NCBI RefSeq assembly: GCF_014202425.1
Contig: NZ_JACHGT010000001.1
Span: forward strand, 593,738-657,737
Source: Phytomonospora endophytica
GTDB lineage: Bacteria; Actinomycetota; Actinomycetes; Mycobacteriales; Micromonosporaceae
Direction of reading: 5' to 3'
Length of the DNA: 64,000 nt
Of the stretch, positions 49,481-58,580 are shown piece by piece. The notes below the pieces were generated by a model. The model did no database searches, was not told the origin of the DNA, and worked only from the letters and a program-made list of their open reading frames with translations. The stretch's first letter is position 1. Every line of letters begins with the position of its first letter. Both the position numbers and the translations under genes were made by a program.

Positions 49481-51016
49481 ATGCGAAGGATCCTCCGGTT
49501 CGCCGCGATCGCGGCATTAACCTTCGCCACCGTCCTGGTGGCGGCACCCGCGGCACACGCCGCCGGGCCCACGGCGACATTCGTCAAAACCCAGGACTGG
49601 GGCACCGGCTACGAAGGCAAGTACACGATCACCAACGGCGGGACCACCACCCTCAACGGCTGGCGCGTCGAGTTCGACCTCGCCGGCGTCGGCACCTACT
49701 GGGACACGCTCCTGACCAAGAGCGGCAACCACAACACCGCCACCAACCGCGAGTACAACGGCACCATCGCCCCCGGCGCCTCCGCCAGCTTCGGTTTCAT
49801 CGTCAGCGGCTCCGCCACCCCCGCCAACTGCACGCTCAACGGCACCTCCTGCTCAGGCGGCGGCACACCCGGAGCCCCCGGCACCCCCGGCAACCCGACG
49901 GTCACGGGCACCACGAACACGTCGATCGCCCTCTCCTGGTCGGCGTCTTCCGGCGGCCCGACCGGCTACCGCGTCTACGAGGGCACGACCGTCCGCGCCA
50001 CCGTCACCGGCACCACCGCCAACATCACCGGTCTCGCCGTCTGCTCCGGCCACAGCTACACCGTCGCGGCCTACAACACCGCGGGCGAATCCGCCAAGAG
50101 CGCGCCCGCCTCCGCGACCACCGGCGGCTGCACCGGCGGCGGCAGCAAGGCCGCCGCCCCCTACCTCTACATGGGCTGGGGTAACCCCCCGAGCCCCGCG
50201 ACGGTCATGAACGCCACCGGCATCAAATGGTTCACCATGGCCTTCATCCTGTCCTCCGGTGGCTGCAACCCCGCCTGGGACGGCCAACGGCCCCTCCAGG
50301 GCAGCGCCGACGCCACCGCCATCCAGCAGATCAAAGCCGCCGGCGGTGACATCATCCCCTCCATCGGCGGATGGTCCGGCAACAAACTCGGCCCCAACTG
50401 CTCAAGCGCCCAAGCCCTCGCCGGTGCCTACCAGCAGGTCATCAACGCCTACGGCCTCAAAGCCATCGACGTCGACATCGAGAACACCGACGAGTTCGAG
50501 AACGCCGTCGTCCAAGACCGCGTCCTCGGCGCCCTCAAGATCATCGAACAGAACAACCCCGGCATCACCACCATCCTCACCTTCGGCACCGCCACCAGCG
50601 GACCCACCTCCTGGGGCAACCGCCTCATCGAACAGGCCAAAGCCCTCGCCGTCCCCATCGACATCTTCACGATCATGCCCTTCGACTTCGGCGGCGGCGC
50701 CGACATGTACGGCAACACCGTCAGCGCCTCAGAAGGGCTCAAGAACAAGCTCAAGAGCGTCAACGGCTGGACCGACGCCCAGGCCTACCAGCACATGGGC
50801 ATCTCCGGCATGAACGGCCTCTCCGACCAAGCCGAACTCACCAGCCTCGCGACCTGGACACAGATCAAGGACTGGGCCAAAGCCCGAGGCCTCGCCCGGC
50901 TCGCCTTCTGGGCAGTCAACCGCGACCGCCCCTGCCCGGGCGGAGGCACCACCTCCAACTGCTCCGGAATCAGCCAGCCCGACTGGGAGTTCACGCGGAT
51001 CACGGCGGGGTTCTGA
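49481..51016 (+). CDS. Secreted GH18 chitinase with CBM2 and FN3 domains
   Basis: The 511-residue protein has a signal peptide ending in APAAHAA (about residue 28), a CBM2 (29-125; GYEGKYTITNGG, NGWRVEFDL), a linker, one FN3 (about 137-215) and a compact GH18 domain (225-511) with the catalytic core D330-V-D-I-E334. It resembles the bacterial ChiC/ChiD-like exochitinase subgroup rather than the first chitinase, so the two may act together. Leu13 in the signal peptide is encoded by TTA (49517-49519), a codon that often makes translation depend on bldA-type tRNA. ATG 49481 follows GGGAGAG. Confidence 0.94.
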   Translation: MRRILRFAAIAALTFATVLVAAPAAHAAGPTATFVKTQDWGTGYEGKYTITNGGTTTLNGWRVEFDLAGVGTYWDTLLTKSGNHNTATNREYNGTIAPGASASFGFIVSGSATPANCTLNGTSCSGGGTPGAPGTPGNPTVTGTTNTSIALSWSASSGGPTGYRVYEGTTVRATVTGTTANITGLAVCSGHSYTVAAYNTAGESAKSAPASATTGGCTGGGSKAAAPYLYMGWGNPPSPATVMNATGIKWFTMAFILSSGGCNPAWDGQRPLQGSADATAIQQIKAAGGDIIPSIGGWSGNKLGPNCSSAQALAGAYQQVINAYGLKAIDVDIENTDEFENAVVQDRVLGALKIIEQNNPGITTILTFGTATSGPTSWGNRLIEQAKALAVPIDIFTIMPFDFGGGADMYGNTVSASEGLKNKLKSVNGWTDAQAYQHMGISGMNGLSDQAELTSLATWTQIKDWAKARGLARLAFWAVNRDRPCPGGGTTSNCSGISQPDWEFTRITAGF

Positions 51017-51116
51017 GTTAGCCGGCTCGCTTCGCTCGCGATGCGACTGGCGCCGCTGCGCGGCTTCGCCTCCGGGCCTTCGGCCCGCTTGCCGCTGGGC
51101 GCGGCGGTCGCCTCCG

Positions 51117-51154
51117 CCGCCTTGACCGAGTGGTTGCTCACTCGGTCGAGGCGG
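51117..51154. terminator. 16-bp hairpin 100 bp after chitinase 2
   Basis: Arms 51117-51132 and 51139-51154 pair with a single G-T pair and a 6-base loop (GTTGCT). Probable terminator of the chitinase transcript. Confidence 0.75.
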
Positions 51155-51220
51155 CGGGTCTGGCGGGGGTTGCGGGGCGGCTGCGGCGGCCACCGCGCCT
51201 TACGTGGCAGAGTTCGCCCC

Positions 51221-51690
51221 TGGCCGCTCGGGGCCGTGTGAAGTGAGTGCGGCCCTCGCGGCCCGCACCGATCCGCGCGTAACCCTCGTCCCGCCCGCCC
51301 GCCCGCCCGCCCAGCCCCGCCTGGTCTGTGACCCGGCGCCATCACCCTCGCCCGCTCGGGGCCGCGTGGGGCGATCGCAGCTCTCGCCGCCCGCACCGAT
51401 CCGCACGTCACCCTCGCAGCCCGTCCCCATCGGCACGCGACTCTCGCCCCGCCTCGCCCAGTCTGTGATTCGGCGCTGTCGCCTCGCCCGCTCGGGGCGA
51501 TTGCAGCTCTCGTCGCTCGTACCCAGCCGCACGCAACCCTCGCCTCGCTTCGCTTCGCCCGGTGTGTGGCCCGGCGCCAGCACCCCTGCCCACTCGGCGC
51601 CGCGTGAAGCGATCACAGCCCTCGCAGCCCGCAACCTCCTCGCCCGGAGCCGCGCGGGCCGAGCGACTCCCGTGTCCCGGCACCAGCAAT
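51221..51690. repeat. Four decayed tandem units of 100-136 bp
   Basis: The landmark CGCTCGGGG occurs at 51225, 51353 and 51489, with a variant (CACTCGGCG) at 51591. Each is followed in the same order by a GATCGCAGC-like block, a CCTCGC-rich block and GTCTGTGACCCGGCGCC-like sequence. The units are clearly related but heavily diverged. Confidence 0.7.
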
Positions 51691-52208
51691 TTGTCGCGCA
51701 GCATCCCGCATCTGCCACCTGTTCGCTGCTGCTCGCGCGTTTCCCTCCTGCGCGTCTTCGCTCGCCGCCTGAATCCAGCGCTTGCCCGCAGTTCGCTGCC
51801 ATTCGGCACTCTTCAGTCGCCCTGCCCTTCAGTACATCGCCGTCCGCCGCCCGGTCGTCGCCGCACTGTGGTTACGGCCTCCTGTGGCTCGGCCCGCGTC
51901 CCTGCCCTCGACGGCGAACACGCTGTTCCTCGCGTGACCGGCTCGTCCTGGACGTGGGGCGCGTCGCGAGGCCGTTCGAGTGTCGCCGTGCCAACCGCCG
52001 TTCGTCGCCGCCCTCGCAGCTCGCTCAGCTCTCGTATCTTCGTTCGCCGCCTGTCTCCGCTGTTTGCTTTCGCCCGCGCTCCTTCGGGCGCTCGTTCGTG
52101 CGTGTGCGCGTTGCGGTGGCGGCACCAGAGCTGTGGTCCTCCCGCTTAGCGGTCCCGGCTCCGGGCCCTTGCCGCCCAGCACCCGGCACGTGCCCTCGGC
52201 CCTCTGGC

Positions 52209-52262
52209 ATCCGCCACCCGCCGCCCGCCGCCCGCCGCCCGCCACCCGCCGCCCGCCCCCGC
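52209..52262. repeat. CCGCCGC/CCGCCAC heptamer array
   Basis: About seven near-identical 7-bp units run through this stretch; a second related patch with CATCACCCGCCGC units lies at about 52600-52680. Confidence 0.75.
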
Positions 52263-53170
52263 CACCGGTCCCTGGTCGCCCGCCGCCCGCCGCCCGCCCC
52301 TGGCAGACCGGCGCTCGTGCCTCGGCGCCCGCCATCCGCCCGGGCGTCTGGTCACCGGCCCACGGCGCCCGCCGCTGGCTACTCGCCCTTCGCCGCTCGC
52401 AGTCCGCCACCACCGCCACCGCCCCTGCCACCGCCACCGCCACCGGCACGAGGCAGCCTTTCCCGGCCGCGCTCGAAGCTTTCTCACGTCGCAGAAATGT
52501 CATACCTCGCCCGTATCGTGATTTTTGGGGCCCCTTTGGGGTGAGCGGGAGGACGCGCGTTTCGCGCGGCCGTCCGCCACTGACCGCTGCCCACAACCCG
52601 CCACTTTCCGCCCGCCGCTCGCCAGCCATCACCCGCCGCCCATCACCCGCCATCCGCCGCCCATCACCCGCCACCCGCCCCAGCAGCTGCTCGTCGCTGC
52701 CCTACATCTCGCTCATGCTTCACGTCCTCGCTCGCGCTTCTTGCCTACGTTGCTCGGCCGCTCGCCTCTGCCACCCGCCCTCGCCGCCACTCCTTCGGGC
52801 CTTCGCTCGTCCGCGTGCGCCCTACAGCGGCGCGATGTCCGGTGTGACGCCGAACCCCTGGGCGCTGCCACTCCGGCCGGTGCGGATCGAGTAGTCACGG
52901 TGGCGGGATGTCCGCCATGACGCCGTAACCGGCGGGATCCGATCCCTCCGCCCGCCTGCGTGCCCGCTGGCGGGCCGTACAAGATGCCGCTCGTGCTGAG
53001 CGCCATGGCGGCTCCAGGGCGTCTGCGGCGCGGCCCGTCCCCCAGGCCCCTGCGCCGGTGATTCGGCCGCCGTGGACGTGCTGGAAGCGTCTGCCGTGCC
53101 GTTTCGCGGTGGACGGCAAGTCGTGTCGATCGGCCCGCCTCACCGCACTTCGTCCCCGCCCCGCCCTCGT

Positions 53171-53293
53171 CCCTGTGCCCGCGTGAGCCCCGCCCCGCCC
53201 CGCCCTCGTCCCTGTGCCCGCGTGAGCCCCGCCTCGCCCTCGTCTCCGTGCCCGCGTGAGCCCCGCCCCCGTCCCTGTGCCCGCGTGAGCCCC
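53171..53293. repeat. Four tandem copies of a 21-bp core with shrinking 5-bp spacers
   Basis: The core CCCTGTGCCCGCGTGAGCCCC starts at 53171, 53210, 53244 (variant) and 53273. Distances are 39, 34 and 29 bp, differing by one 5-bp CCGCC-like unit each time. Confidence 0.85.
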
Positions 53294-53334
53294 ACCCCAC
53301 CCCACCCCCCAACCCCACCCCCCGCCCCCACCCC
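53290..53334. repeat. Eight C-runs; G-quadruplex motif on the minus strand
   Basis: Runs of 4-6 C at 53290, 53295, 53300, 53305, 53313, 53318, 53325 and 53331 are separated by 1-2 bases. The complementary strand can form G-quadruplexes. It lies about 160 bp before the DUF308 start. Confidence 0.8.
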
Positions 53335-53494
53335 TCAAGCGCAAGCGCACGCGCACCCGCAGGCGCACCCCCAGCCCCGCCCCCTCCCGGCAGAGTCCCC
53401 GTCCTCCCCTCCCGACACCCCTTTTCGGAGTAATGTGCCACTAAAGGCGTATTGACGCTCATCTGTGGATGCTCGTCCGAAGGAGGGTGGGACC

Positions 53495-54064
53495 ATGCTC
53501 ACGCAGCTCTCGCGCAACTGGTGGGTCCTCGTCGTCCAGGGCGTCCTCGCCGTCATCTTCGGCATCGTCGCGTGGGTGTGGCCCGCCGCGACGGTCTTCG
53601 TCCTCGTCATCCTGTTCGGCGCGTACACGCTCGTCGAGGGGATCTTCGCCATCGTCGCCGCGATCCGGGGTACGGATCGCAACGGGCGGGGGTGGCTGGC
53701 CTTCATCGGCGTCGCCAGCGTCGTCATCGGGCTCATCGCGCTCTTCTGGCCGGGCATCACGGCCTTGGCGCTGCTCTACGTCATCGCGGCGTGGGCCATC
53801 GTGCGCGGGGTCATCACCGTCGTCGGCGCGATTCAGCTCCGCAAGGAGATCCAGGGCGAATGGGTCCTGATCCTCAGCGGGGCCGTCTCGGTCGTCTTCG
53901 GGCTGCTGCTCATGTTCTGGCCCGTCAGCGGTGTGCTCGCGGTGATCTGGCTGATCGGTGTCTACGCCGTCTTCCTCGGCATCATGGAGATCATCCTCGG
54001 CTTCCAGGTCAAGGGCCGCGGCGGCCGGGTCGACGAGCGGGCGGGCGGGCCGCTCACGTACTGA
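53495..54064 (+). CDS. DUF308/HdeD-family membrane protein
   Basis: The 189-residue protein has six helices in three repeated hairpins: WWVLVVQGVLAVIFGIVAWVWP, FGAYTLVEGIFAIVAAIRG, VIGLIALFWPGITALALLYVIAAWAIVRGV and so on, as in HdeD, which is linked to acid resistance in enterobacteria. In actinobacteria the role is unproven. ATG 53495 follows GGAGGG; it is monocistronic and convergent with the GNAT gene. Confidence 0.9.
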   Translation: MLTQLSRNWWVLVVQGVLAVIFGIVAWVWPAATVFVLVILFGAYTLVEGIFAIVAAIRGTDRNGRGWLAFIGVASVVIGLIALFWPGITALALLYVIAAWAIVRGVITVVGAIQLRKEIQGEWVLILSGAVSVVFGLLLMFWPVSGVLAVIWLIGVYAVFLGIMEIILGFQVKGRGGRVDERAGGPLTY

Positions 54065-54074
54065 CCACGTCGGG

Positions 54075-55373
54075 CTACAGGTCGATCCAGAACGAGCGGG
54101 CGCCGTCGAAAGCCCGGATGACCCTGCCGCCGTTCTTCTCGATCACCCGCGCCGAAGCGGCGTTGTCGCCCTCGACCGGCACCAGCACACCCTGCACCCC
54201 GAGGCGGCGGGCCTCGTCGAGCAGCAGCGCCAGCCCACGTGTCCCGTAGCCGCGTCCGCGTGCCGACGGGCGCAGGTTGTAGCCGACATGCCCGTTGTGC
54301 TCCTCGTACGGCTCCGTGATCACCGGGCGCAGCCGGAACTCGCCGAGCACCTCCACACCGTCCTCGACGAGCACGAACGTCCGCTGGGGCGCCACGCCGT
54401 CGGGGAGTCCGACGCCCCTTGCCTCGTCGGCGAGTTCGGCGGTGAACGCGGTGAAGTCGCGGCGGGCGAGGGGGGCGTTGTTCCAGGGGTAGCCCTCGCC
54501 GTCGCGGTCGCATTCCTCGATCATGGCGACGTAGCCGTGCCGGTGGCGTTCGGCGACGGGTTCGAGCGTGAGGCGTTCGCGGACGAGTTCGACGTCGGTG
54601 CCGGTGCGGACGCCGCCGAGGCGGGTGAGCCAGCCGTGCATGACCTCGGCGGAGGGGTCCGACTCGGCGGTGAACTCGGTGAATCCCCAGGTCGCGGCGG
54701 CCCGCATGGCCCGTGACAGCAGGGCCGCGCCGAGTCCGGCGCCGCGGTGGGCGGGCAGGACGGCGAGCAGTCCGAGGCGGGGGCCGCCCTGGGTGCGCCA
54801 GAAGCGCACGAGGCCGGTGTATTCGCCGTCGGCGGTGACGGCGACGAGGTGGCCGTCGGGGGAGGAGTGCGGGGAGCCGGGCTTCCAGCCCTCGGAACCG
54901 GGCAGGTCCCGCCGTAGGGCCGTGTCGAGTTCGCGGAGGCGGTCGGCGTCGACGGTATCGGCCGCGCGCAGGGTGTAGCCGGTGGGCACGGGCCGCTCGC
55001 CGAGGCGGTCGAGGGCGGTGGCGAAGGCGACGCCGAAGCGGTCCTCCCGGCGTCTTTCGCGGAAGCCGGCGTCGAGGAAGGCGGGCGTGTCGGTCTCATC
55101 GGCCGACACGTGCAGTTCCCGGCGATGCTCGGCGACGACGGCGGCGGCCAGTGGCCCGGCGGTGCGGGCGAGATCGCCGCCGAAGTGGCCGAAGAGGCGC
55201 TCGTCGGCACGGATGTGGGAGGTCACGACGCCCACCGGGCCTCCGGTGTCGGTGGCCAGCCAGCGGCGGCGACGCTCGCCGTGACGGCCGTCGATCTCGC
55301 GGAGCCGCTCGGGCCGGAGGCCGTAGAGCGGGGCGGCGAGCTCATACTCATCTGTGAACGTCGATATCTCCAT
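54075..55373 (-). CDS. Tandem GNAT acetyltransferase
   Basis: The 432-residue protein contains at least two GNAT folds. The N-terminal part has a central coenzyme A loop (LGLLAVLPAHRGAGLGAALLSRAM, about 195-225). The C-terminal part (about 265-432) resembles RimJ/RimL-type enzymes (LTLEPVAERH..., SARGRGYGTRGLALLLDEA, SARVIEKNGG). Acceptor unknown. It starts at ATG 55373, divergent from the HIT gene. Confidence 0.88.
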   Translation of the reverse strand: MEISTFTDEYELAAPLYGLRPERLREIDGRHGERRRRWLATDTGGPVGVVTSHIRADERLFGHFGGDLARTAGPLAAAVVAEHRRELHVSADETDTPAFLDAGFRERRREDRFGVAFATALDRLGERPVPTGYTLRAADTVDADRLRELDTALRRDLPGSEGWKPGSPHSSPDGHLVAVTADGEYTGLVRFWRTQGGPRLGLLAVLPAHRGAGLGAALLSRAMRAAATWGFTEFTAESDPSAEVMHGWLTRLGGVRTGTDVELVRERLTLEPVAERHRHGYVAMIEECDRDGEGYPWNNAPLARRDFTAFTAELADEARGVGLPDGVAPQRTFVLVEDGVEVLGEFRLRPVITEPYEEHNGHVGYNLRPSARGRGYGTRGLALLLDEARRLGVQGVLVPVEGDNAASARVIEKNGGRVIRAFDGARSFWIDL

Positions 55374-55461
55374 TGATCGGCAGGATAGTGAGCGCGGTCA
55401 CTTGATCGCCAGACTTTTCCTCTGGTGCGTTCGACGAGTCCGTGCGCATAGGATCGCTTTC

Positions 55462-56043
55462 GTGACGCAGACGGGACCGGGAGACGAAGAAGCGCGGGCC
55501 GTACCGACCGGCGTGGGGGAGCCCGACGCGCTGGAGCGCTTGTGGACGCCGCACCGGATGGTCTACATCAAGGGCGACGAGGGCAAGCCCCTCGGCCCCG
55601 ACCATGAGCCGATCGGCTGCCCGTTCTGTGAGATGCCGAAGCTGCCCGACCGCGACGGCCTGATCATCGCGCGCGGACGGCTCGTCTTCGCGGTGCTGAA
55701 CCTGTACCCGTACAACTCCGGGCACCTGATGGTCTGCCCGTACAGGCATGTGCCCGACTACACCGACCTCGACGCCGACGAGGTCGCCGAGCTCGGCGCC
55801 TTCACGCAGACCGCGATGCGGGTCGTGCGGCAGGTGTCGCAGGCGCACGGTTTCAACATCGGCCTCAACCAGGGCAACGTGGCCGGGGCTGGCATCGCCG
55901 GTCACCTGCACCAGCACGTCGTCCCGCGCTGGGGCGGCGACGCGAACTTCATGCCGGTGATCGGTCGGACGAAGGTCCTGCCGCAGGTCCTGGCCGACAC
56001 GCGCGACCTCCTGTGGGAGGCCTGGCCGCACGGCGAGGTCTAG
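55462..56043 (+). CDS. HIT-family nucleotide hydrolase/phosphorylase
   Basis: The 193-residue product has a CPFCE zinc pair, NLYPYNSGHLMVCPYRH and the catalytic HLHQHVVPRW (HxHxH). This is the actinobacterial AP4A phosphorylase/HIT protein conserved between thrS and pgsA. GTG 55462 has AGGA 8 bases upstream. The stop codon shares CTAG with the stop of the convergent gene. Confidence 0.92.
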   Translation: MTQTGPGDEEARAVPTGVGEPDALERLWTPHRMVYIKGDEGKPLGPDHEPIGCPFCEMPKLPDRDGLIIARGRLVFAVLNLYPYNSGHLMVCPYRHVPDYTDLDADEVAELGAFTQTAMRVVRQVSQAHGFNIGLNQGNVAGAGIAGHLHQHVVPRWGGDANFMPVIGRTKVLPQVLADTRDLLWEAWPHGEV

Positions 56044-56537
56044 GGATCGACCTGTACGCCGTGCGTCTCCAGGTGGGGGCGCATGGCGTCGAGGATCTCC
56101 TTCTCCGACAGCCGTGTCAGCCACGGCACGACCGCGCGGCGCTCGATGTCGGTGAGCGTGCCCGGTTCCCGGATCGCGAAGGTCATCGCCCGGAACGGGC
56201 CGCGCCGGGTTCGCAGGGTCAGGTGCTCCCAGTCGATCGCGAGGTGGCGGCGGTGGCGTCGGTAGTTGCGGATCCACACGTCCTCGGGTCCGATCAGCAG
56301 GACCGGTGAGGGCCCTCCGTAGAGGGCGAAGACCATCGCGGCGACGACGGTGAGCAGGCCGAACAGGTGCGGCAGGCCGGTCGACAGCCAGTGCAGCGCG
56401 CCGAGGGCGGGCGCGATGAGCAGCACGCCGCCGATGAGGGCACGGTTGGGGCCGACGCGCACGACCGCGCGGTCGCGGGCCCAGTCGGCCCGTGCGCGGT
56501 CGGCGGCGCCCGGGCGGCGGGGGCGGGGAGTGGACAT
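56040..56537 (-). CDS. Two-helix membrane protein with PH-like C-terminal half
   Basis: The 165-residue protein has a basic N-terminus, two hydrophobic segments (about 34-55, 58-78) and a soluble domain with SPVLLIGPEDVWIRNYRRHRRHLAIDWEHLTLRTRR, which looks like the bacterial PH-like fold seen in membrane proteins. No enzyme motif. ATG 56537 chosen over 56609 since the extension is unlike protein. Function unknown. Confidence 0.65.
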   Translation of the reverse strand: MSTPRPRRPGAADRARADWARDRAVVRVGPNRALIGGVLLIAPALGALHWLSTGLPHLFGLLTVVAAMVFALYGGPSPVLLIGPEDVWIRNYRRHRRHLAIDWEHLTLRTRRGPFRAMTFAIREPGTLTDIERRAVVPWLTRLSEKEILDAMRPHLETHGVQVDP

Positions 56538-56638
56538 CACGGCTCCGTCTGCGGGGGTCTGTCGAGCATGGCACATCACGGCGACCGGAACACCGGCCCC
56601 TCTTTTCAAACCGTACGTACGTCTTGTTTAATGACGGC

Positions 56639-57871
56639 ATGCCCCGCACCCGCCTCCGCGCGCTCCTCCCCGCCCCCGGCGCACCCCGCGTCTTCGCCCT
56701 CAACCAGCTCATCGACTCCACCGGTACCGGCCTGTGGCTGACCGCCTCGGTCATCTACTTCGTCGGCACCGTCGGCATTCCCGCCACCCAGGTCGGCGCG
56801 GGGATGGCCGTCGCGGGGCTCGCCGGTTTCCTCGCCGGACCCCTCTTCGGCACCCTCGGCGACCGCTACGGCCTGCGCGAGTTCGCCGTCGCCCTCGCCG
56901 TCGCCCAGGCCGCGCTCATGGCCTGCTACGTCCTCGTCGACGACTTCTGGTCCTTCATCGCGGTCTCGGTCGCCTTCGAGTTCTGCCGACGCGGCGGCAG
57001 TACCGCCCGCAACGCCCTCGTCGCCGCGACCGTCACCTCGACCGACCGCGTCCGCACCCGCGCCTACCTGCGCAGCGTCCTCAACGTCGGCTTCTCCGTC
57101 GGCACCCTGCTCGCCGGGATCGTCCTCATCGTCGACAGCAGGACCGTCTACCTGCTGGTCATCCTCGGCAACGCCGTCAGCTTCCTCGCCGGGACGTTCT
57201 TCTACCTGTCCGTCCCCCGCGTCAGGCCCGTGCCCAAGCCCGCCGACACGCCCAAAGGCGGCGTGTGGCGCGACTACCCCTTCATCGGCCTGACCGTCCT
57301 CATCGGACTGCTGTCCATCGACGTGTCGATCTTCCACGTCGCCCTGCCGATCTGGATCCTCCAGTTCACCGACGCCCCACCGGCCACCGTCGCCGGGCTC
57401 ATGCTGCTCAACACCGTCATGGCTGTGACCCTCCAGGTCCGCGCGACCCGCACCGCCGACAGCGTCCCCGGTGCGGCGAACCTCGTACGCCGGGCCGGAC
57501 TCACCTCGGGCTGCGCCTGTCTCCTGTTCCCGCTGAGCCTCTACGCGAGCACCTGGGTGGCCGTCGCCATCCTCACCATCGCCGCCGTCATGCTCACCGG
57601 CGCCGAACTGTGGCACTCCGCGGGCGGCTTCACCATCTCCATGGACCTCGCCCCCGAACACGCCCTCGGCGCCTATCAGGGCGTCTTCGGTCTCAGCAGC
57701 GCCATCCACGGCAGCGTCGGCCCGGCCCTGGTCACCGCGCTGGCCATCGGCCTCGGCGGGCCCGGCTGGATCGTCCTGGGCGCGATGTCGGCCGGTCTGG
57801 GACTGCTCGCCCGGCCCCTGGCGGCATGGGCGCTGCGCCGGCGCCCGGTCGGCGTGCCTCAGCCGATATAA
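56639..57871 (+). CDS. Major facilitator superfamily transporter
   Basis: The 410-residue protein has 12 helices and the MFS loop motif FGTLGDRYGLREF between helices 2 and 3. It resembles drug-exporter type MFS proteins of actinobacteria. ATG 56639 lies just after a short palindromic patch (CGTACGTACG, about 56612-56621) that could be a regulator site. Substrate unknown. Confidence 0.88.
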   Translation: MPRTRLRALLPAPGAPRVFALNQLIDSTGTGLWLTASVIYFVGTVGIPATQVGAGMAVAGLAGFLAGPLFGTLGDRYGLREFAVALAVAQAALMACYVLVDDFWSFIAVSVAFEFCRRGGSTARNALVAATVTSTDRVRTRAYLRSVLNVGFSVGTLLAGIVLIVDSRTVYLLVILGNAVSFLAGTFFYLSVPRVRPVPKPADTPKGGVWRDYPFIGLTVLIGLLSIDVSIFHVALPIWILQFTDAPPATVAGLMLLNTVMAVTLQVRATRTADSVPGAANLVRRAGLTSGCACLLFPLSLYASTWVAVAILTIAAVMLTGAELWHSAGGFTISMDLAPEHALGAYQGVFGLSSAIHGSVGPALVTALAIGLGGPGWIVLGAMSAGLGLLARPLAAWALRRRPVGVPQPI

Positions 57872-58485
57872 GTGCGGCCGCGCGAGAAGTGGGCGAGGGC
57901 GGCCAGGATCTCCGGCTCGCGCTTGTCGCCGAGCGTCGACGAGGCGTTGAACTTCGACCCGAGCAGCGCCTGCGCCATGCCCTGGTCCATCGCCGCCCAC
58001 ACGCCCGTACCGGCACCGGCGCTCGGGTCGTGCGGCTGCACGCACACCGCGCGGTCCAGCATCCAGCGACGCGTGTAGATCCGGGCGATCGACTCCCACG
58101 GCAGCCAGATCGCCTTCACCGGCATCTTCCGCGCCCGGATCCACAACCCGTGTTGGTCGGCGGCCAGCGTCGGGCCACCGAGGACCGCCATCAGCCAGAC
58201 GAACACGAACAGCGGCACCAGGAACAGCAGCGGGAGCAGGAAGACCAGCAGGATCGCCGAGGAGTCGCCGGCGCCGGTGTCGGCGGTGAGGCCGATGCCC
58301 ACGCAGCACAGCAGCGGCAGCAGCCCGACCGCCATCGCCCCGCCCTGCACCAGCGCCGTGCGGCCCTTGCTGGGGCGCACCACGAAAGGCAGGTCGCCGG
58401 GGATCCGCTTGGCGATCTGGAACGGCCGCGGCACGGTGAACTCGCTGCTGGGGTACTGCCCTGGCGGCGGGGGCTGATCGGACAT
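57859..58485 (-). CDS. Two-helix membrane protein of unknown function
   Basis: The 208-residue protein has a Pro-rich start, two closely spaced hydrophobic segments (about 47-70, 76-105) and a soluble domain (GPTLAADQHGLWIRARKMPVKAIWLPWESIARIYTRR) similar in style to the protein at 56040-56537, perhaps also PH-like. The tail contains QALLGSKFNASS. ATG 58485; the 3' end overlaps the MFS gene by 13 bp. Confidence 0.65.
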   Translation of the reverse strand: MSDQPPPPGQYPSSEFTVPRPFQIAKRIPGDLPFVVRPSKGRTALVQGGAMAVGLLPLLCCVGIGLTADTGAGDSSAILLVFLLPLLFLVPLFVFVWLMAVLGGPTLAADQHGLWIRARKMPVKAIWLPWESIARIYTRRWMLDRAVCVQPHDPSAGAGTGVWAAMDQGMAQALLGSKFNASSTLGDKREPEILAALAHFSRGRTYIG

Positions 58486-58580
58486 GGTCACGAGAATACG
58501 GACTCCGCGCACACCCCGCCCGCACGCGGTGGCGCGACGCCGGAACACCCCGCTCCGGCGACGCGCCCGGAGTCGCCGGG

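Larger units (their letters stand above)
51017..53494. other. 2.5-kb gene-free low-complexity region
   Basis: No frame in this stretch resembles a protein; the long open frames (for example 51204-52544 plus, 52713-53462 minus) translate to Pro/Arg/Ala repeats and arise from lack of AT. The region contains a strong hairpin (51117-51154), decayed tandem units of about 100-136 bp, short CCGCCC-type arrays, a 29-39-bp tandem repeat and a C-run cluster. The plus strand is strongly C-rich. It separates chitinase 2 from the DUF308 gene. Confidence 0.75.

Noticed and set aside
51204..52544. 446-residue open frame on the plus strand in the repetitive region
   Set aside because: The translation is Pro/Arg/Ser/Ala low complexity with no domain or SD, and opposite-strand frames are equally long. 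It reflects high GC and tandem repeats.
52713..53462. 249-residue minus-strand frame with Gly/Arg/Thr repeats
   Set aside because: The repeats in the translation are simply the 29-39-bp DNA repeat read through; no protein similarity.
56611..56622. CGTACGTACG as a regulator operator before the MFS gene
   Set aside because: It is a short simple palindrome with no second copy and no adjacent regulator gene; mentioned only in the gene entry.
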